Positions 63,901 through 64,000 of a stretch of DNA of 64,000 bases are shown here, piece after piece (position 1 is the stretch's first letter; the number at the start of each line of letters is the position of its first letter). The stretch comes from Sipunculus nudus (Eukaryota; Annelida; Sipuncula; Golfingiida; Sipunculidae), in contig CM049315.1 in the NCBI GenBank assembly GCA_026874595.1, forward strand, positions 9,211,664 to 9,275,663, given 5' to 3'. Made by a program: the position numbers and the translations under genes. The notes below the pieces were generated by a model, which was not told where the DNA came from, did not search any database, and was given only the letters and a program-made list of their open reading frames with translations.

Positions 63901-64000
63901 TTATTATTTATATGGATTAGAGGTATGAATATATAAGATTCACAAATGGATCACAAGTAAACATGTTTTGAAAGTCATTTGCCTGGAAAACAGGCAATGA
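60901..64000 (-). other. Intron upstream of exon a, distal part
   Basis: No exon recognised. Around 62030-62430 a repeat-like stretch starts ACAAGGGCCCAAAGGCTCAT and ends with hairpin TGCCTCC..GGGAGGCA after a (GACAAT)n-like run. The rest is AT-rich without support for a feature. Confidence 0.5.

Overview
This is animal nuclear DNA: AT-rich, intron-dominated, with short exons bounded by GT/AG splice sites and many families of short non-autonomous repeats. One gene is recognisable. It lies on the minus strand, runs through the whole window and continues past both ends: an orthologue of the neurobeachin/LRBA family of BEACH-domain proteins. Six consecutive internal exons (52254-52380, 47327-47427, 9410-9505, 6302-6423, 2551-2677, 547-666, in transcript order) join with matching phases into 231 codons. 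They cover the N-terminal armadillo-like region and most of the concanavalin A-like lectin domain. The start codon, the BEACH and WD40 parts and the promoter are outside the window. Invertebrates usually have one gene where vertebrates have NBEA and LRBA, and the residues here are a mixture of the two. Repeats that begin ACAAG.GACCCATGGGTCA and end CAGTCAGCTGAGCTAA resemble elements common in mollusc genomes, so I infer a mollusc, possibly a bivalve; this is not proven.

The most interesting structure is the intron after exon 9410-9505. About 81% of this 3.0-kb intron is a minisatellite of about 58 copies of a 42-bp unit (6988-9418). The array starts inside the exon. Its unit carries the exon's last nine coding bases (Lys-Gly-Ala) followed by its 5' splice site GTGAGT, so the real splice donor is the first unit and nearly every later unit repeats the same exon end plus donor. 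Because 42 is 14 codons and the exon-proximal 20 units have no stop, each downstream donor would lengthen the protein by 14 residues in frame. Most units also hold an AATAAA hexamer just before the donor. A smaller mirror case sits at exon 547-666: its 3' splice site plus nine exon bases was copied twice upstream, the nearest copy adding exactly 18 open codons.

Region by region: 1-2700 has the two most 3' exons and an ACAAG-type element between them; 2678-6301 is an intron with a 2.2-kb inverted-repeat DNA transposon; 6302-9505 has two exons and the donor minisatellite; 9506-47326 is one 37.8-kb intron filled with ACAAG-type elements, two non-autonomous Helitrons (one nested in another element, one carrying a 926-bp insertion), a purine-rich tract, a 41-bp minisatellite, a tandem duplication broken by a 699-bp insertion, and a small MITE; 47327-52380 has two exons with a third Helitron and two inverted palindrome-rich repeats between them; 52381-64000 is intron with dispersed repeats and no recognisable exon. 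I found no rRNA, functional tRNA, CRISPR array or intact transposase or reverse-transcriptase gene.
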